Shown: positions 1 through 13,344 of the stretch, in pieces | How the letters are laid out: every line of letters starts with the position of its first letter | Numbering within the stretch: position 1 is the first letter of the stretch | Source of the DNA: Fomitopsis serialis | Lineage: Eukaryota; Basidiomycota; Agaricomycetes; Polyporales; Fomitopsidaceae | DNA: 64,000 nt | Reading direction: 5' to 3' | Assembly (NCBI RefSeq): GCF_022376445.1 | Contig: NW_025954981.1 | Coordinates: forward strand, 186,001-250,000 | The notes under the pieces: generated by a model | The model's database searches: none | What the model was told of the DNA's origin: nothing | The model's input: the letters and a program-made list of their open reading frames with translations, nothing else | Program-made: the position numbers and the translations under genes

Positions 1-2392
1 AGCCCTTCGCACGAACATGCCTGAGTGCAGTACGTCGTCTCTGTTTTACGTGGCGATCTGGTTTTGCTTACTAGTAGCTATCCGCCATAGCTCCCGGGCC
101 TTTCTGCCTTCGCACATCTACCCTCCCGCTGGCCGACTTTGAGGATGTCGTGCAGCCGTGGCAGTTCTTGCAACAAAAGTCCGTAGTACCCGACCACGTC
201 GTACACGAGAATAGACCAGTCGAAATGCACAGTGCCATTGCCAGAGCGTCGTGGTGACATGATTGAGCGACGCGTAGGCTTTGTTGTGCTCACGAGCGTC
301 CCGAACTTGAAGCTCCGAGTCAAAATACTATCGGCGATACCAGTGGGATGTCAGTCTTGCACATCCTCAACGCATCCCCGCAGGCTTCCGTTGACGATAG
401 AGCATGCCAACGGCCAAGTCATCTCCTAATAATTATTTGTGTGTGGGGGATCGTCCCTTTGCGATGGGAAAAGCTCATAAAAGGAAGTCAAGGGTCTCCG
501 CGCTGTCGCGGCAAGGACGGTTCGCTCTTCTCAACATCGCGCACCATGTTGGTCCTCGGGAAAAGGGAACGTAGCGACGAATCAGTTGCCATCTGCCGGT
601 GTAGCGAGTGTAGATTTTGACGGAAATAATACACAGACTGTGACGGCCGTGGGCAGGTCAGACTACCAGCGCCAGCCTATGTTGGCGAACGATAAGGTCA
701 GGTGCCACTGGCATGCCGGTGGGCATGTACCACACGCGGCCACGGAGGCTTTCTCTCCTCGACGCCCTAAGACCCCCTCATATCTTGGCTTTGCGCGGAA
801 TCAGATTCATTGTCCCGGGACCGACGGTCCACTATCCCAAGTTACACTTTGCCATTCAATCCACCAATCCCGTGGTAATACAAGCATATACCACTGGCCG
901 GGAGCGAGGTACCTTAGGCCCGTCAGCGTAGTCTTTTCCACTCGAAGAGTTGCGGGCGACTGCGAGCGAACCGCTTTCCGGGGAATCACCTTGCCTAGTA
1001 TGGGGCCAGGGAACTAGACGTCGTCCAAGAAGCGAAACAATCGAACCGAATCGCCGCGACGATGCATAGAGTCCGAGGCCTGTGCTGTTGTCACCACCCG
1101 CTCCTGTCCATCATGATAGTCTCCCGCTGAGGTGGACAAGTGGCCATACAGGGAACTGCTCAAGAGAGCTGAGAAGTCCGGAAGATATGATGCACGGCGC
1201 GCGCAGCACGGTCGGCGGTGCCAAGTCGGTGAGTTTTGCATCTAGCGAAACGTCGTAAAGCACGGCCGGTCAACGCCAGATCACCAAACTCCCATATCAC
1301 CGCTTGAAGGGTCAGGCATGTGGAGCGAACAGGAGATAAGCCGCTGCGGCGGTCAGGGCGACCTAGGGGAGTTGCCAGTGAGGCGTGGTCTAGGATTCGC
1401 AGCATCCTGTACGTGTCCTCGTCCTCGTGCTTCCTAGATCTGTTTTGATCTCTCGAGGCTGAAGGTGCGAGCCAGAGATAGCGTCGCCGTAATGAATCTA
1501 TTGATAAATGGGAGCGTGCCAGTGCCAAGGATGGTGCAGGTTCGGACGTGCTTCTGGCGGCGGACGCAGTGAAGTGAGTGAAGGATGCTTCCGAATTGCG
1601 CCTTTGAACTTTATTGTAGCAGACGACCACCTGCTCGAAGACGTTATGTTAGTAGCGTGGACCATGGGCACATGTGCTGCTGCGCACACAGACGACTCCG
1701 CGTGAGCCTACATCCGGGATCACATACACGGCTCCTGCCAAGCGGAAATGAAAACCTTCCTCGCCCTCGTGCGATAGCCTTTAGCTTGCTATCTGCTCCG
1801 GGATGAGCTAAGCGATTGGTCGCTCTGCAATCTATCAACGTGAGCTGTTAGCCACCTATACAGTTGCGTTTGCATCTCCCAATCGATCACTACGTTCACC
1901 GGGACTTCCGGTGATACGTCGGATCTGAAACGCATGAACTTCAAGGATGTTCATGTCGCGCGAGAGGAGCGACGACATAACATTGTGAGTTCCGCACTGC
2001 AGCGCTGTTATCGTCCACGAGGCCGTGAGACGCTGAGGTTTTGAATAGGTTCTATACCCATGTATCAGTATCACTTGGTTCTGCCTTTATGGCTCCTAAA
2101 AGCCGACTTCGCTTGATAAATCCGTGACACAACAATCAACGGACGGATGAGTTCAGACACTTACATACGAGGGAGAATTGGTGCGTGCATCTGGTGTGAT
2201 GCATGACATGCCAGTGCGGCCTCACCTGCCAGTGCGGTTGTCGTGCCTCCGTGAATAGACTAGTATTGCCCCCCTGTGGACGTACGTGAGACCCCTTGGC
2301 TGTAGATGGGTCTGCTGGTAAGCGGAGATCGTCAGAGACGGCGCGCAACATTGGCAACTTCCCGCAACTGCAGGAGGTCAACGAACAAGCAC

Positions 2393-2555
2393 GAGACCAA
2401 ATCAGCATCCACGACGGTGATTCAGGACGATCGACTCGGGGCGCACATCGATCAAACAACCGTGGTACACGGGATCGTCCGTCCAATCTTCAATTGGCCG
2501 TCGCTGGCGAAAAAGATCTGCCAATGGGTCACGCGACCGCCTCAGTAACTGTGGT
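2393..2555 (+). repeat. Old dispersed repeat, copy 1
   Basis: This block aligns over about 160 bp with the reverse complement of 18655-18815. Shared stretches include GGGGCGCACATC, GATCAAACAACCG and a TGGGTCA..ACCGC.TCA.TAAC.GTGGT block. One frame keeps the peptide P-[MV]-GHATAS-[VI]-TVV in both copies while the bases differ, hinting at an ancestral coding sequence. The family is not recognised. Confidence 0.5.
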
Positions 2556-4685
2556 AAGTTCACAACTTGCAATGCACGAACTGCGCGCAAGAGCATTATC
2601 GCAGTGCCAATCCCTCAGGTCTTTCTTTCTGTTGCACGACAGATCTGTGCGGGCGGATGGCAAGGTATGGCATTTGATCTCCAGCGTTTGCCGCTCGACC
2701 AATTCGGAGTCCGATCTGTGGCCACACTAATAGGCGCCCGCCACCGAGTTCCGACGGTGGGTCGCCATGCCTTCGAGTTCGGAGGAAATTCGGACTCGCG
2801 GCCTTGCTGTTGCTCTCACCATCGGTCTTAGATTGCGTCTCTGTAACGCTGGAGAAGGTGTGCTGGCCGGGGTCACGGCGTTCCGCAGGACGCGGATCGA
2901 AGATAAGTATTCAGACATTGAGGCCTGATTCAAGTTGAACGTTGAACTGTCAGCGCTTCAGCCTCTAACGGGAAATCATCTCGGGGTGCTAATCTTTACG
3001 CAAGCGAGAAATTGGATCTTTCCACCGTGGGCATCGTGGCTGAATTGACGGGTGCCTAGGCGTGCCTCTGGACGAAATGCAATCTGACGGCGAGCAACGA
3101 TCCGGAGATGGCCTCAGGCTGCCGTCAGCGGCATTCCGGTCACCTTCGAGTCGGCACCTCAGGTAAGGACTGATCCCAAACTGTGATATCGTCGTGGCGT
3201 CAAGCGGTCCGACGACGCCTTGATTACAGAAGTCGCTCCGAGTCCCAGATCGCAATAGACTCGTGATTCATGGCGCCAAACACTGAGGTGGACAAGAACT
3301 GCCTCGTGCGAAAAATGCAGGTCCAAACCTTGACTCTACATGGAATCCCGCTACTTGTTCAGGCCCTCAAGCTTGACAATAGGATTTGGTACATCAGATA
3401 ACCCTAGGCAAGCTCGTGCGAGGCTGAGAACGTAGCCAGAGAACTTGAAACAGAGGCGCAGAGGATAGAATGCGGAGTGGGGTAAGCTGCAAATTGCAAA
3501 TTGCGGTCAACGCTCCGGGTGTCCAAAGCTGCCACGACGCGCTGCATATGGGCTCCCGAGTGGTCGTTATATGTATTGATCCAATGTATTGATCTGACGC
3601 ACGCTGGCACAGGGATTCTCTGTACGTCTCTCAAGTGTAACTTCAGACAGTTTGATGATTCCACCGGAATATTAAGGGCCCTCAGGCTCTGAGTCTCGGT
3701 GAAAGTTGGTCGGCGGTCAATCTGAATCAGGACATCGCGAACACAAAGTGTTGGTTGCTGAGCGACAAATGACGGGAATCTTGGCCGGGGTGTCCATAGT
3801 GTGGTGTTTCGGTGCATATGCAACTTGAAGCTGCCAGTTGATTTCATTTGTTACGGGCGCTGGGACCGGCGTGCGCAGCCAATGAACGTGTCGGAGGAGG
3901 CTTCGGCGTCGGGTCAGGGTGCCCGAACTGTCGTTGGAACTGCGGTCGCGAACTGCCAGCAAGGCGAAAAGTCGCGCCGCTAGTGCAGTAGACCCTTAAG
4001 TAAGTGCGCCCTGCGCTCAGTCACGCTGGCGAAGCAGCTACTACACGCCCAATTGGTGTGACGTGAAAATACCTTACCGGGGCGGGTCATACGGACCTGA
4101 ATCGCCGGACGGCGCCATATACTGTAGTCGGGTTTGCGCTCTGACCTGACTACGATCTGAGAGGTGACAAGCTAAGGCCTCACCAACATCCTGTGTAGAA
4201 CAGTCCTCACAGATTGACACGAAGACAAGAACGAGCAATGTCAAGTCACAGGACAATAAGTGACTGAGATCTCTCGTGCGCAAATCTGAGCCAACTGACT
4301 GCACGGTGATAGCCACAGACCCACCGACCACAGCAGTAACGACGTTGCAGTCTTACTCCCCACGTTATTAATCCAAAGTGCTCCCGGTCATGAGTTATTG
4401 CACCAGCCTCTACCAATCGACACCCTGCCGCCTCTTCAGCAGTCAGCGCCCGAGCACAACGTATTGTCCGTTTCGGCTCCGCAAGCTAGGCCGAAACGAG
4501 TGTCAAGCTAGGCGAACGGCAATTGCTCTTTCGCATTGCTGCCGGACTCGGTTTTCTCTTTGACCATCACCTGCACCACTGTCGGTCGTCACCGACGCGC
4601 TGACCGCTTACTCGCCGCTCGCCTTAGAGACCATAATAGGTAGACCAGTACATCGTAGTCACTACTGGCAGTGATGTATCAATAC

Positions 4686-4707
4686 AATCATGATAATTAT
4701 CATGATT
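4686..4707. repeat. 22-bp perfect palindrome
   Basis: AATCATGATAA followed by its exact reverse complement. It is AT-rich inside a mixed-composition region. No flanking gene suggests an operator role, so function is unknown. Confidence 0.7.
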
Positions 4708-6879
4708 TTCTACGTAACCCAACTTGAACCAACCACGAGCTCGCGATTCGTTCTAACGAGGTGTTGGTTAAGGGCCATACAGATGTGCTGACTACCTGAA
4801 TCAGACATCGCCATGACCCGAAGACAGAGGTGGCTAAGATGTCCTGTCCGAGTCTGACCCTCAGGCCGGTGACCTGAACAGTTCAGGTCTGCCTCAGAGG
4901 TGACTGAGGGGCCTCTCCCGGGATAGGCGTATTCTGCGCCTCCTCAGGCCTCAGGACTTGTGGGCGCCACGCTGGCCGCGTAGCATGCCCGGTCTCAGAC
5001 TCTCAGGCGACCGAGGCCTCTCCCACAAATGGGCGTGTACATATCCATTTATGGAAATTATACACAACCACATTCAGTGGGTGGCGTGCAGTGAGCGCTT
5101 AGAATAGGCGACGCTCAGCGCGAGCTCAGCGGTATTAGTGTTCTTGGCTCAGACTCACCGGACGGTTGTGCTCCAATCTATTCGCTAGTGTCATACTATG
5201 GCTGCTATAGTTTCTGCCCATCTGAGCGCTCTGTCCCGAACAATCTGATGTGTTCAATGGCACTCACTGTCACTCGTACGGTCGCGCGACGAATCAAGAA
5301 TCAAACAGCGACTAGTATATCGATACTCCGACGGCATGTCATCTATACACAAGGAGAGCAGTGGCTTGATGCGCACATCGAGATGTAACGTGCACTCAGA
5401 AGGTGAGCGCACCGACCAGGCCTCAGGCTGGTTCCAGATTGAGTAGGTCATTCGAGTTCAGACTCATGAGCTGGACTCTGACGACAGACATGCTACACAG
5501 AGATCCAGTGATCCTTCCAGAAACTGTCCGAGACCTACATCCTACCTAAAATCGCTGCCTGCCACAGCGATAGCATATCCGGGAGGTCGGCGTGTGCTCG
5601 CGAAGCCTTTGATGCCATGCAATCGCTGCCACGGTCACGAACACACCCAAAGTTCCCCTCGTCTTCGGTCTTAGCGGAGCCTGTGTACTTCAACCATCAA
5701 TGATGTGCGTCAAGATGCAACGAATAATGTCCTCATTGCGTGATGGTGGGACTAACAACTCGGAGGGCACACTACCAGTGAAGAAGGGTCCGGGCCCAGC
5801 GCTTCATCGTTTCACATTCACGTCTTTCGATGAACATCGAGCCTCGGTCCCCTTAAACACTCGATCCTCGTTTCTGGGTCTTGCTTGCACTCCCGACGGC
5901 AATATAATGGAGGGAGTTTCTGCTCGCAGATATGGTAGTTCCAGACGCTTACACAGGTGAGCTATCATATAGGCAATCCTGATACATCAGCCTCTCCTGG
6001 GAATACCTGACATGGCGTAGGTAGTTGCTACGCTGCGTCCGCGCAAGAGCTCCGTTCCCTGAAGTGGCAGTGGAACTGGAGACCCGAAGAGAAGACTTGG
6101 TGGTCGGTGTCCGCAATCAACGGCAAGCCGAAAGGGATCCCGCCCTTGCGCCCGGTCCGGCGAATAATGATTCCAATGTTCACAGTGGATCGACAAACGT
6201 TCGTCTTGTCGGTTGTTACTCCGCCCGAGATGGCACCACGGCCGGCATTCATTATTCTCACTGACCGTGATAGTAATAGGTACATAACATCGGAGGGATA
6301 TTCCGGTGCCCGGCGCCCTTCGTACACGAGGCCGCGAACCGCACTGCCATAAACGATAATGGACGACGCGAGAGAAGGACATAAACCCTATCTCACAGCG
6401 GATCTCACGGGCAAATATCTCCCTCATCTCCACCATTCCGCGACACGCATGCACGGCAAGCTGTAGGGTTCAATGAAGTACGGAAACATCGGTCTTAGTA
6501 TTGAAGTACGTGTGACGCCCCACACGAAGAGGCTAGAAGCACGTTTGACGAAAGTCTGTCTAGTGCGTGGTTGTACAAATGTCCTTGGGGTCGTGGCAAT
6601 TGAATGCGTCTGAGCCCACTCACGACCAATCGGACCAACCGCCGTCGATGGCCCGAAGAAGTGCTTCGTAGGCCTTGTCTGTGCTTCGTAGGACGCGTCT
6701 ATGCAGGCAGCTGCACGACCAAATGCGTTTGACGTAATCAAGCAGTTCGACCTTCGCGGAATCTCACTCTGAGTAACCCACTACCCATTGCCGACAATTG
6801 AAATTTCCGGATCAAAGTGCACAGAGTGGGCATAACGGCACCAAATCTGAGGATCTAGATTTTCCATGTCCCTGTATCG

Positions 6880-7960
6880 CGCCCGCACCGATGTTCGGCG
6901 CGCAAAGTCGAAGGTCATTCTCTCGAAATATAAATCCCCCCTCAGCGATGATCTTTTCCAGGTGCCTCCTCGATTCACCTCCTATCAGCGTTCGTGGTGC
7001 TGCTGACAGGCGTGCTGCGTTCTCTCGCCCCCATTGCTTCGACTCCGACTCCTCGGTAGGCTTCATCCACAATGGACCCAAGCGGCGCCCCGCATATGCA
7101 TGGGTACGTACTCCTACGACTCGTGGTACCTTTCCACTCACCACGAGGGCACAACCTGTCAGCGATGAGTTGCACCCTCTCTGGGGAGGGCCGCAATTTG
7201 TCCCCTTCCTACCCCATGGAGGCCACCATTCCCCCGACCCTGCCGGCTATCCGTGTCCCGACCTCTACTCTCAGCCTCAGGCTGGCCCGTCAACGGCTGG
7301 TCCATCGACTCTCGCTACAGGGTTCTACCTGGAATCGGCTGCGCATAGCCATGAAATCTACTGCCTCGAGAGGTTCCTCGCAGCCATGCGTATCGTTGCC
7401 GAGCATGAGCGGAGTCCATTGGCGCGGCAAATCCTCGACATGGTGGTCATGTATGACCGTTTGGATACGGAGGGGCGGCTGGGAATGGCCGCGCCCCAGG
7501 CAGGCTTTCTACTTCCATACATGTCCACCGAGGGAAGCATCGTGCGTCTTTATATCGCGTCCTCTCTGAATCCGTGCTGATAAAACACCTGGTCCATAGG
7601 ACGACAGCCACTCCTCGGCCCCAGGCTCTGTGGGGTCATCCCAGCCTGAGGACGATGGGCCGCTGTGCAAATGGCGCAGCTGCGGCCGGTCCATCGGGAC
7701 GACTGTGGCGAAGTCAAGAAGCACCTCGTAGAACACCATCTCCAAGACATCCCGGAGCCGCTCGACGCCTGGAAGACGTCCGACTGAAGGTAGCATGCCG
7801 CTGGCGCGACTGCGACACCGACCTGCTGCACCGCAGCCTATCGAAGCATATCTCAGGCACGCACCTCAAGTCGACGACCGTGATTTGCAGCGTTGATGGG
7901 TGCAACGAGAGGCTGTCAAGAGGCGATGCTTGAAGAGGCATGTGGAGATGAAGCACAGGG
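6880..7960 (+). pseudogene. C2H2 zinc-finger pseudogene
   Basis: This is a broken paralogue of the intact zinc-finger gene at 15853-16637. Three finger remnants can be read only by switching frame. They are CKWRSCGRSIGT, then VKKHLVEHH; CRWRDCDTDLLHRSLSKHI followed by SGTHLK; and CSVDGCNERLSRGD, followed after a shift by LKRHVEMKH. The frame breaks lie near 7705, 7780 and 7930. Upstream, a TYSYDS peptide and a PMEATIPPTLP segment match the N-terminal region of the paralogue (ATYSYY, PSMATSLSA), and an LERFLAAMRIV helix matches its middle. The two genes face each other across the 8.4-15.6 kb island. At least three frameshifts make a functional product very unlikely. Confidence 0.75.
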
Positions 7961-8450
7961 TTAATATATTGATATTGGTGAGTCTGGCATTTACTATCGT
8001 CGGAAGCTGTGTTTATTTGTGGGAGGGCAGACGCCCCAAGAGCGTTCCTCGTATCTCGGTGATATGAGGTTTGGCGCACAATACAAAGCATACCCCGCAT
8101 CCACGACTAATATAGTACAGGATTTTCCCGCCGTTCCCTCCAGTTCGAATCCCCGGGATCTTCACAATTCACACTTTGCGTATCCAGTTATTGTAGCATT
8201 CGGTACAGTATACGAGACTCGGTAGTAATGTAGCAACTCATAATGTAGCCTTCCCGTTATCATCACCCGCCCATTCCCCACACGTTGCAGCCTATTCACG
8301 AACAACAAGCATCCCCGGTATACTTACGCTCCGGTCGACAGTCCGATCTGCCGCTTCCTCGCGAAGACTGATGGCATAGAAAGGGTCACAACGCAAAACT
8401 TAAGATCGATGCACAAACAAGAACGGGGCTCGTACATTCATATCGTCACG

Positions 8451-10642
8451 TCACCGCTCGCCCCTCCGCTCCTCCACCACCGCGTCCATCCACCTGAGCA
8501 CCACCGCCTCCAGCATGTCCTCCCACGCGCCCTCCAGCCGCGCGACCATCGGGGCGTCAAACAAAATCGGCTCCTCATTCGTGTTGCTCGGGAACCTCAC
8601 CTGCGACGCGGACGGAGAGGGAACCGGCGTCCCAGAATAAGAGGGCGTCACCGACCCCGGCGTCCTGGCGGCGTTGGGCCTCGCGGGCGACGTGATCGGA
8701 AGAAGATAGCGAAGCTTCAGGGCACTGCAGACGGCATGTCAGTATGCGGAACGTGGTGATCTGAGGACGTGGAGGCGCTTACGCTGCCCACAGGCGGAGG
8801 TTGTCCGTGCGTCTGAACGTCCACCCCCGCTTGCCCGCCTCTCCCTCCTGGCCGGCGCCAGGAGACTGTGCCTCGAGCATGACGATGTCGTGGATGGCGT
8901 CCTTGCTGACGAAGCCCCAGGGTTTCCGCGACTTGCGCACGCCTACGTTGTACGCGACGCAAAGCAACTGGCCAGACGAGAGCGATTCTAGTAGTGTGGA
9001 GCGGTTTGGCGGTGCGTGGGGGAGCTGAGGCAGGAGATTCACGGGAAGGAAAGCTACCAAGAGAGCGTGCAGACGGCCTGACGCGGGAAATCTGAGCACA
9101 GGCTACGAAGAGGCAGCAATAAACTCACCCAGAGGGTTGTCAGCGAATGTTGACCGTTTCGCCCACTCCGGCAGATCGTCGTCCTCCACTGCGTCCTCCT
9201 CCGTCAATGTCTCCATCTCTTCTGGCTCTTCCGTGACAACCATGTCCCGCATCGCGTCGAGCATCCCCGTAGAAACGACTCTGCGTGACGCCCGCTTCGA
9301 CGCCGCGCTGCTGTTCATGAGACCTTCCACGGAGCTCGCCCTGCGACCTTCCCTCTGCCTGCGCTCCGCACGCTCCCGCTCTCGCGTCCACCCGCGCTTC
9401 CCGCCCTGCACGCCACCGAAGAGCACCTCATCCACGGCGTCGAGGTACCGCCCTACGACCGCGCGCTCGCGGGCCATATCAGCGAGGCGCATGTCCTGCC
9501 GGTAGAGCCAGCCGCCCCCGAGGACGAGCCGCTCGTCCCACCGATCGCGCTTCCCGAGCTCCTCGTCGCTCAAGTCGCGCGTCGACTCTTCGTCCTCCCA
9601 CACCGGCACCGGCTTCCTGCTCCCGCCGACCTCGATGAAGGAGATGGAGACGGACGTGTCGCCGTCGTTGTCGAAGAAGTCTGGGGACGTCGCGCGGGTG
9701 CTGAGGTCGCTCTGCTCGGGCGATGAGGTCGATCCATGGTCGCTCTGCGCGTCATACGCGTCGTGCTCGAGCGGGAGGCGCGCGGACTCCTCGAGGTCCC
9801 GCAGCGCCGTGAGCACCTCGAGCGCGCCGCGTCGGATGCGCGTCAACTGGTCTGAGGCTGCGTCGGGCTGTGAGACGCGCCTCCGTGGTAGGGGCGCGCT
9901 CGGCAGGCTCTGTGGGCGGAAGTACGTCTGGAGCATCGGCGTGGGGGAGTCGTCTGGTAGCGATACGAGGTAGTTGCGCACGGACCGTACTGCACGCGTA
10001 GTTGTCTTGAGGAGATCAAGCACGTCGAGGTGTTCTCCGGACTTTCCGCCTGCTCCCAGGAGATTGGGATCTTGGTCTATGTGTATGCCTCCGTCCAGCT
10101 GCCACCCCGCCGCGACCGCACTCAGGTCTTCGATGACTCCTGGCCGGAGGCTCTCCGAGTCTGTTTCGAACGTCTTCACGTACGGCGGGAAGGATGGCTG
10201 GATGATCTGCGGGACGGCTGGGGACGGCGGGAGCTCGAAGTCGCGCACCTGCTGGGAGAAGGGGCGGATGTGGAGGGCGGACGGGCCGCCGATGGCGGGG
10301 ACCATGCCGCTGTGCGGCTTGTTGAGAGGACTCGAAACGGCCGCAGGCCGCATCAGCGCACGCTCGCCTCGCCCGGGAACGCAGCACTCACTTGCTTTCC
10401 GCCGCGATGCCCGACTTTGTGAAGTAGTGCTGCAGGTGCTCGATGCTCCCCAGCGCCATCACGCTCTCCCGCTTCGCTGCGCTGCGGCTGAACGGCTTCT
10501 GGGGCTTGTTCGCGGACTTCATGTGTGGGTAGAAGGCGACCTGCCGCCGCGAGGGGGTGCGCGACTCCTCCTCGCCGGCGGAGCCTTCCGACTCGGGCGG
10601 TGGCGCGTCGGCCGGGAATTTGAAGGTGGGCGCGGTATTCAT
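8451..10642 (-). CDS. Conserved fungal protein, unknown function
   Basis: I read four exons: 10642-10392, 10330-9129, 9077-8783 and 8724-8451. All junctions are GT-AG and the phases match, giving 673 aa. The protein is mostly disordered and rich in Ser, Pro and charged residues. Near the N-terminus is a motif SIEHLQHYFTKSGIA, and toward the C-terminus a hydrophobic and aromatic block (LCVAYNVGVRKS, KPWGFVSKDAIHDIV, WTFRRTDNLRLWAAALKLRY). From memory these blocks recur in fungal hypothetical proteins, but I cannot name a function. A calponin-homology-like fold at the C-terminus is possible and unproven. The start at 10642 is the first ATG of the conserved segment. The gene lies 354 bp downstream of the TOM70 stop on the same strand. 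A 33-bp GT..AG stretch inside exon 3 could be a tiny intron but is shorter than any other here. Confidence 0.8.
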
Positions 10643-10996
10643 GGCGTGTGGTATCCGGTCGGGTATGTGATTAGTGCAGAGCAGGAGCGATCGTAGGCCA
10701 TCAGCAAAGGAGAGCAGGACGCATCGCGGTAGACGAGTGCGGAGGTGATCGAACCATCCTCGTCCGATTTCGCGTGCCATCACAACTCCCACCCCGACCG
10801 CTCGGGTCATCTTTCCTCTGCTAGTCGCCAACCTAAGCGATCCTGCACCCTCGATGCACTGTGAGCGATGGTGATATCATTATAAGACTATGTAGATGTA
10901 AACAGGAAATCGCATAGCACGCGACACAGTCCGTGCAGTTTTGCTCGTCCCCGGGCAGCACCTCGCCTCGAGACATCGTAAACGTAACTACTACCC

Positions 10997-13344
10997 TCAC
11001 ATCATGCTCCGCGCAATCGAGTTCAGCTGCCCAGCCATCTCCGGGTAGTTCTTCATGAACTCGACCTGTGCCCTCGTCGCCTGTAAACTACCATCAGAAT
11101 CGCCACACTACCCGCGTAGAAACTTGACTCACAAACTGGTACGTCAGCGCGTTCATGAGCTCCGGCTCGCTCCGCGCAAGGTCAGCTTGGCGTTCGAACA
11201 TCTCCATCGCGACATCGATCTTGCCCTGCTGCAAGCTGAGCTGCGCCAGAGTCGCAACAGCAGCCTCGCACTCCGGGTCGACTCGCAGCGCTTCTTGGCA
11301 GCACCGCTCTGCCGCTCCGACGTCCTGCTTCCACTGGTACAATGCAAGACCCTTGTTCACTTGGGGCAGAACGTTGACAGGCGGCGGTCTGCGAGGCTCT
11401 CTGAGTGCGAAACAAGTGAACCGTATTCTCCAACTTACTTCGAGCGTTCGGTCTCAATCTCAATCGCACGGTCGAACTTGTCAACTGCTTCCGAGAACCG
11501 CTGCTGGTCGAGCAGCAACTCTCCGCTACAAAAGCTATCAGTAGTCATCACTAACCGGGAGTATCAATGCGGACTGACTAGTAGTTGTGCGGCTCGCTGC
11601 GATGTGGGAACGCCTTGAGCGTCCGCCGGAAGGTCGCCATGCTGTTCGCGAGGTTGTTCGCCTTGTACTGCGCCACCGCGAGCTGTATGTGACTGAACAC
11701 AAACTGGTCGTCCAGCTGCGTCGACTTCGTGTAGTTCTGCGCCGCCTCCTCGAACTCGTTCATAATGAACAGAACTAGCAGCAACCACGCGTCTCCGTCA
11801 AACCGCAGCCGCCTCAGACGAATGGGCAACTTACCTTGCCCACGGTGGTAATATATGTCCGGATCGTCCGAAGTTGTGCTTAATCGCCTCCTCGAAGCAA
11901 TCGAATGCCTTCTTGGGATCGCCCTGCTCCATATAGACGCTGGCGATCTTGACCCATGTTTGCGTCAGGGACGGCTGGAGGTCGATCGATGCGAGGAAGT
12001 CCTCCTTCGCGCCAGTCACGTCCGTCATCAGGAACCTGGCACCCACAAGGCAAGCAGCGGGAGAACGTCAGCCCGAAATGGGAGTGTGCATGCCGACGGA
12101 CGCACTTGAACGTGCCGCGCAGGTTGAGCGCCTCGGCCTTGCCCTCGTCGAACGAGATGCTCTGCTCGATCGCCTCGTTGACGAGGCTGAGCGAGTGCGT
12201 GTAGTCACCAGCGGCGAGCGCCTGGAGGGACAAAAGGAGAGTTTGGTCGCCTTGCGAAGGGGTCTCGGGGAGGGTGGGCAGTTGACCTTTGAGAAAGATC
12301 AGCGCGTGAGCCTAAGATAGGTCACGAACTTGAACTCACGAGTACGGAAGGCTCCAAAGTACGCAGATACGAATGTATGTGAGGGAAGGCGCCGTTCACG
12401 ACCCTGCGGCATCGCTCAGCGAGTCTTCAAGAGGTCCAGAGATAGACGTACCGCAATGATCTCTGAGGCTTTCTTACCCGACAGCTTCTTCAGCACCCGT
12501 TCGACAGACTGTGCTGCCGCCTCATTTTGGAACTTGTTTAGGATAGTCGCCGCGGTGTAGTCTGCCAGCGATAAGTCTAGCTCCCCTCACGCGCCATGGT
12601 CATCCGAACATACCCCGCAATGCCTCCTCACTCTTGTCCAGCGCCTCCAGAGCAGTTGCTCGACGGTTCAGGGCCTTGACGTAGCTAGCGTCGAGCTTGA
12701 GCGCCTCGTCACAGTCCGCAACGACCTTTTCGTATTCTGGAGGGCTCATGTTGATGTAACATGCCGCGCGGTTGCTGTAGAACACAGGCTCGGGCTTGGG
12801 GGTGACGACAATCGCTCGCGTGTACAAGTCAATGGCGGTACTGAACTGGCGGCTCGAGTACGCGGCATTGCCCCTCGCCTTCAAAGAGGCTGCTGCTTTT
12901 GACCGTTCCTGTAGCAGTGTGAAGATGAATGTGTACGTCCACAGACACTAAGAGACGCACCTCAGTGGACATGCGAGCGACGTCCTCAGCCGAGAGTATG
13001 ACATCCTCTGGAGCACCGTCCGTCATGACCTCCCACCTCGGGCACAGCACTGCCAGCTCACCTTCCTCGGACACCTCCGCCTTCGGCGCACGCTCCTCGA
13101 GAATGGGCCCGTCCTTGTCCTTCGTCGTCTTGCGCTTCTTGCCCTTTTTCTTGTCCTTCTTGCGCTCACCCTTCTCCGAGTCCCCATCCGCTCCTGGCCC
13201 GCGTGACGTGGAAGCATAGTACGCAACACCGCCGATGGCGACGAGCGCGGCGGCAGTGCCGATGAGGACCGCCCGCCTGTTCTCGGAGACGAAAGACTGG
13301 ACGCGCTCGACGACGCCCTGCGAGGACGTGGAGGAGGAAGACAT
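10997..13344 (-). CDS. TOM70: Mitochondrial import receptor TOM70
   Basis: TOM70 is an outer-membrane receptor that takes hydrophobic preproteins and Hsp70/Hsp90-bound clients and passes them to the TOM40 pore. I read ten exons: 13344-12961, 12908-12614, 12561-12452, 12403-12340, 12286-12106, 12035-11835, 11774-11579, 11525-11439, 11388-11133 and 11080-10997. The N-terminus has a membrane anchor (about residues 22-45, VLIGTAAALVAIGGVAYY) followed by a Lys-rich linker. TPR repeats then run to the end, including KARGNAAYSSRQFSTAIDLY, DPDIYYHRGQ and NKGLALYQWK. The C-terminus EFMKNYPEMAGQLNSIARSMM is family-typical. The spliced length is 3n+1: exon 6 carries one extra T at about 11871, between KHN and SDDPD, shifting the frame inside a conserved TPR. 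Without that base the protein is about 618 aa, the usual size. A sequencing error is more likely than a true null because the gene is otherwise intact. Its promoter is shared with DPH2. Confidence 0.9.

Larger units (their letters stand above)
1..6790. other. Gene-free decayed DNA
   Basis: No reading frame here has recognisable family motifs or a plausible exon/intron chain. Open frames are short and scattered on both strands. One block (about 2393-2555) is a diverged copy of sequence at 18.7 kb, so at least part is old repeat DNA. A CTCAG-rich patch lies at about 4850-5030 and a perfect 22-bp palindrome at 4686-4707. I see no functional gene. Confidence 0.6.

Noticed and set aside
1160..1630. 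156-codon minus-strand frame
   Set aside because: No motif, Ser/Arg-rich composition typical of chance frames, and no splice partners.
4850..5470. CTCAG/CTGAC-rich patch with a GACCTGAAC/GTTCAGGTC hairpin
   Set aside because: Interesting composition but no repeat unit, gene or boundary can be defined.
6060..6740. One plus-strand frame with few stops, including VSAINGKPKGIPPLRP
   Set aside because: Suggests a decayed gene, but four in-frame stops, no splice solution and no family match leave it unsupported.
8125..8165. AGTTCGAATCC, resembling a tRNA T-loop
   Set aside because: The flanking bases do not form a T-stem, and no anticodon or acceptor arm can be folded around it.
9029..9061. 33-bp GTAGCT...TCAG stretch inside exon 3 of the 8451-10642 gene
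   Set aside because: In frame and shorter than any other intron in the window (40 bp and up), so it is kept as coding; it cannot be fully excluded as an intron.
9137..10696. Plus-strand open frames of 112-240 codons
   Set aside because: They are antisense shadows of the GC-rich exons of the 8451-10642 gene, which has matching splice phases and conserved motifs.
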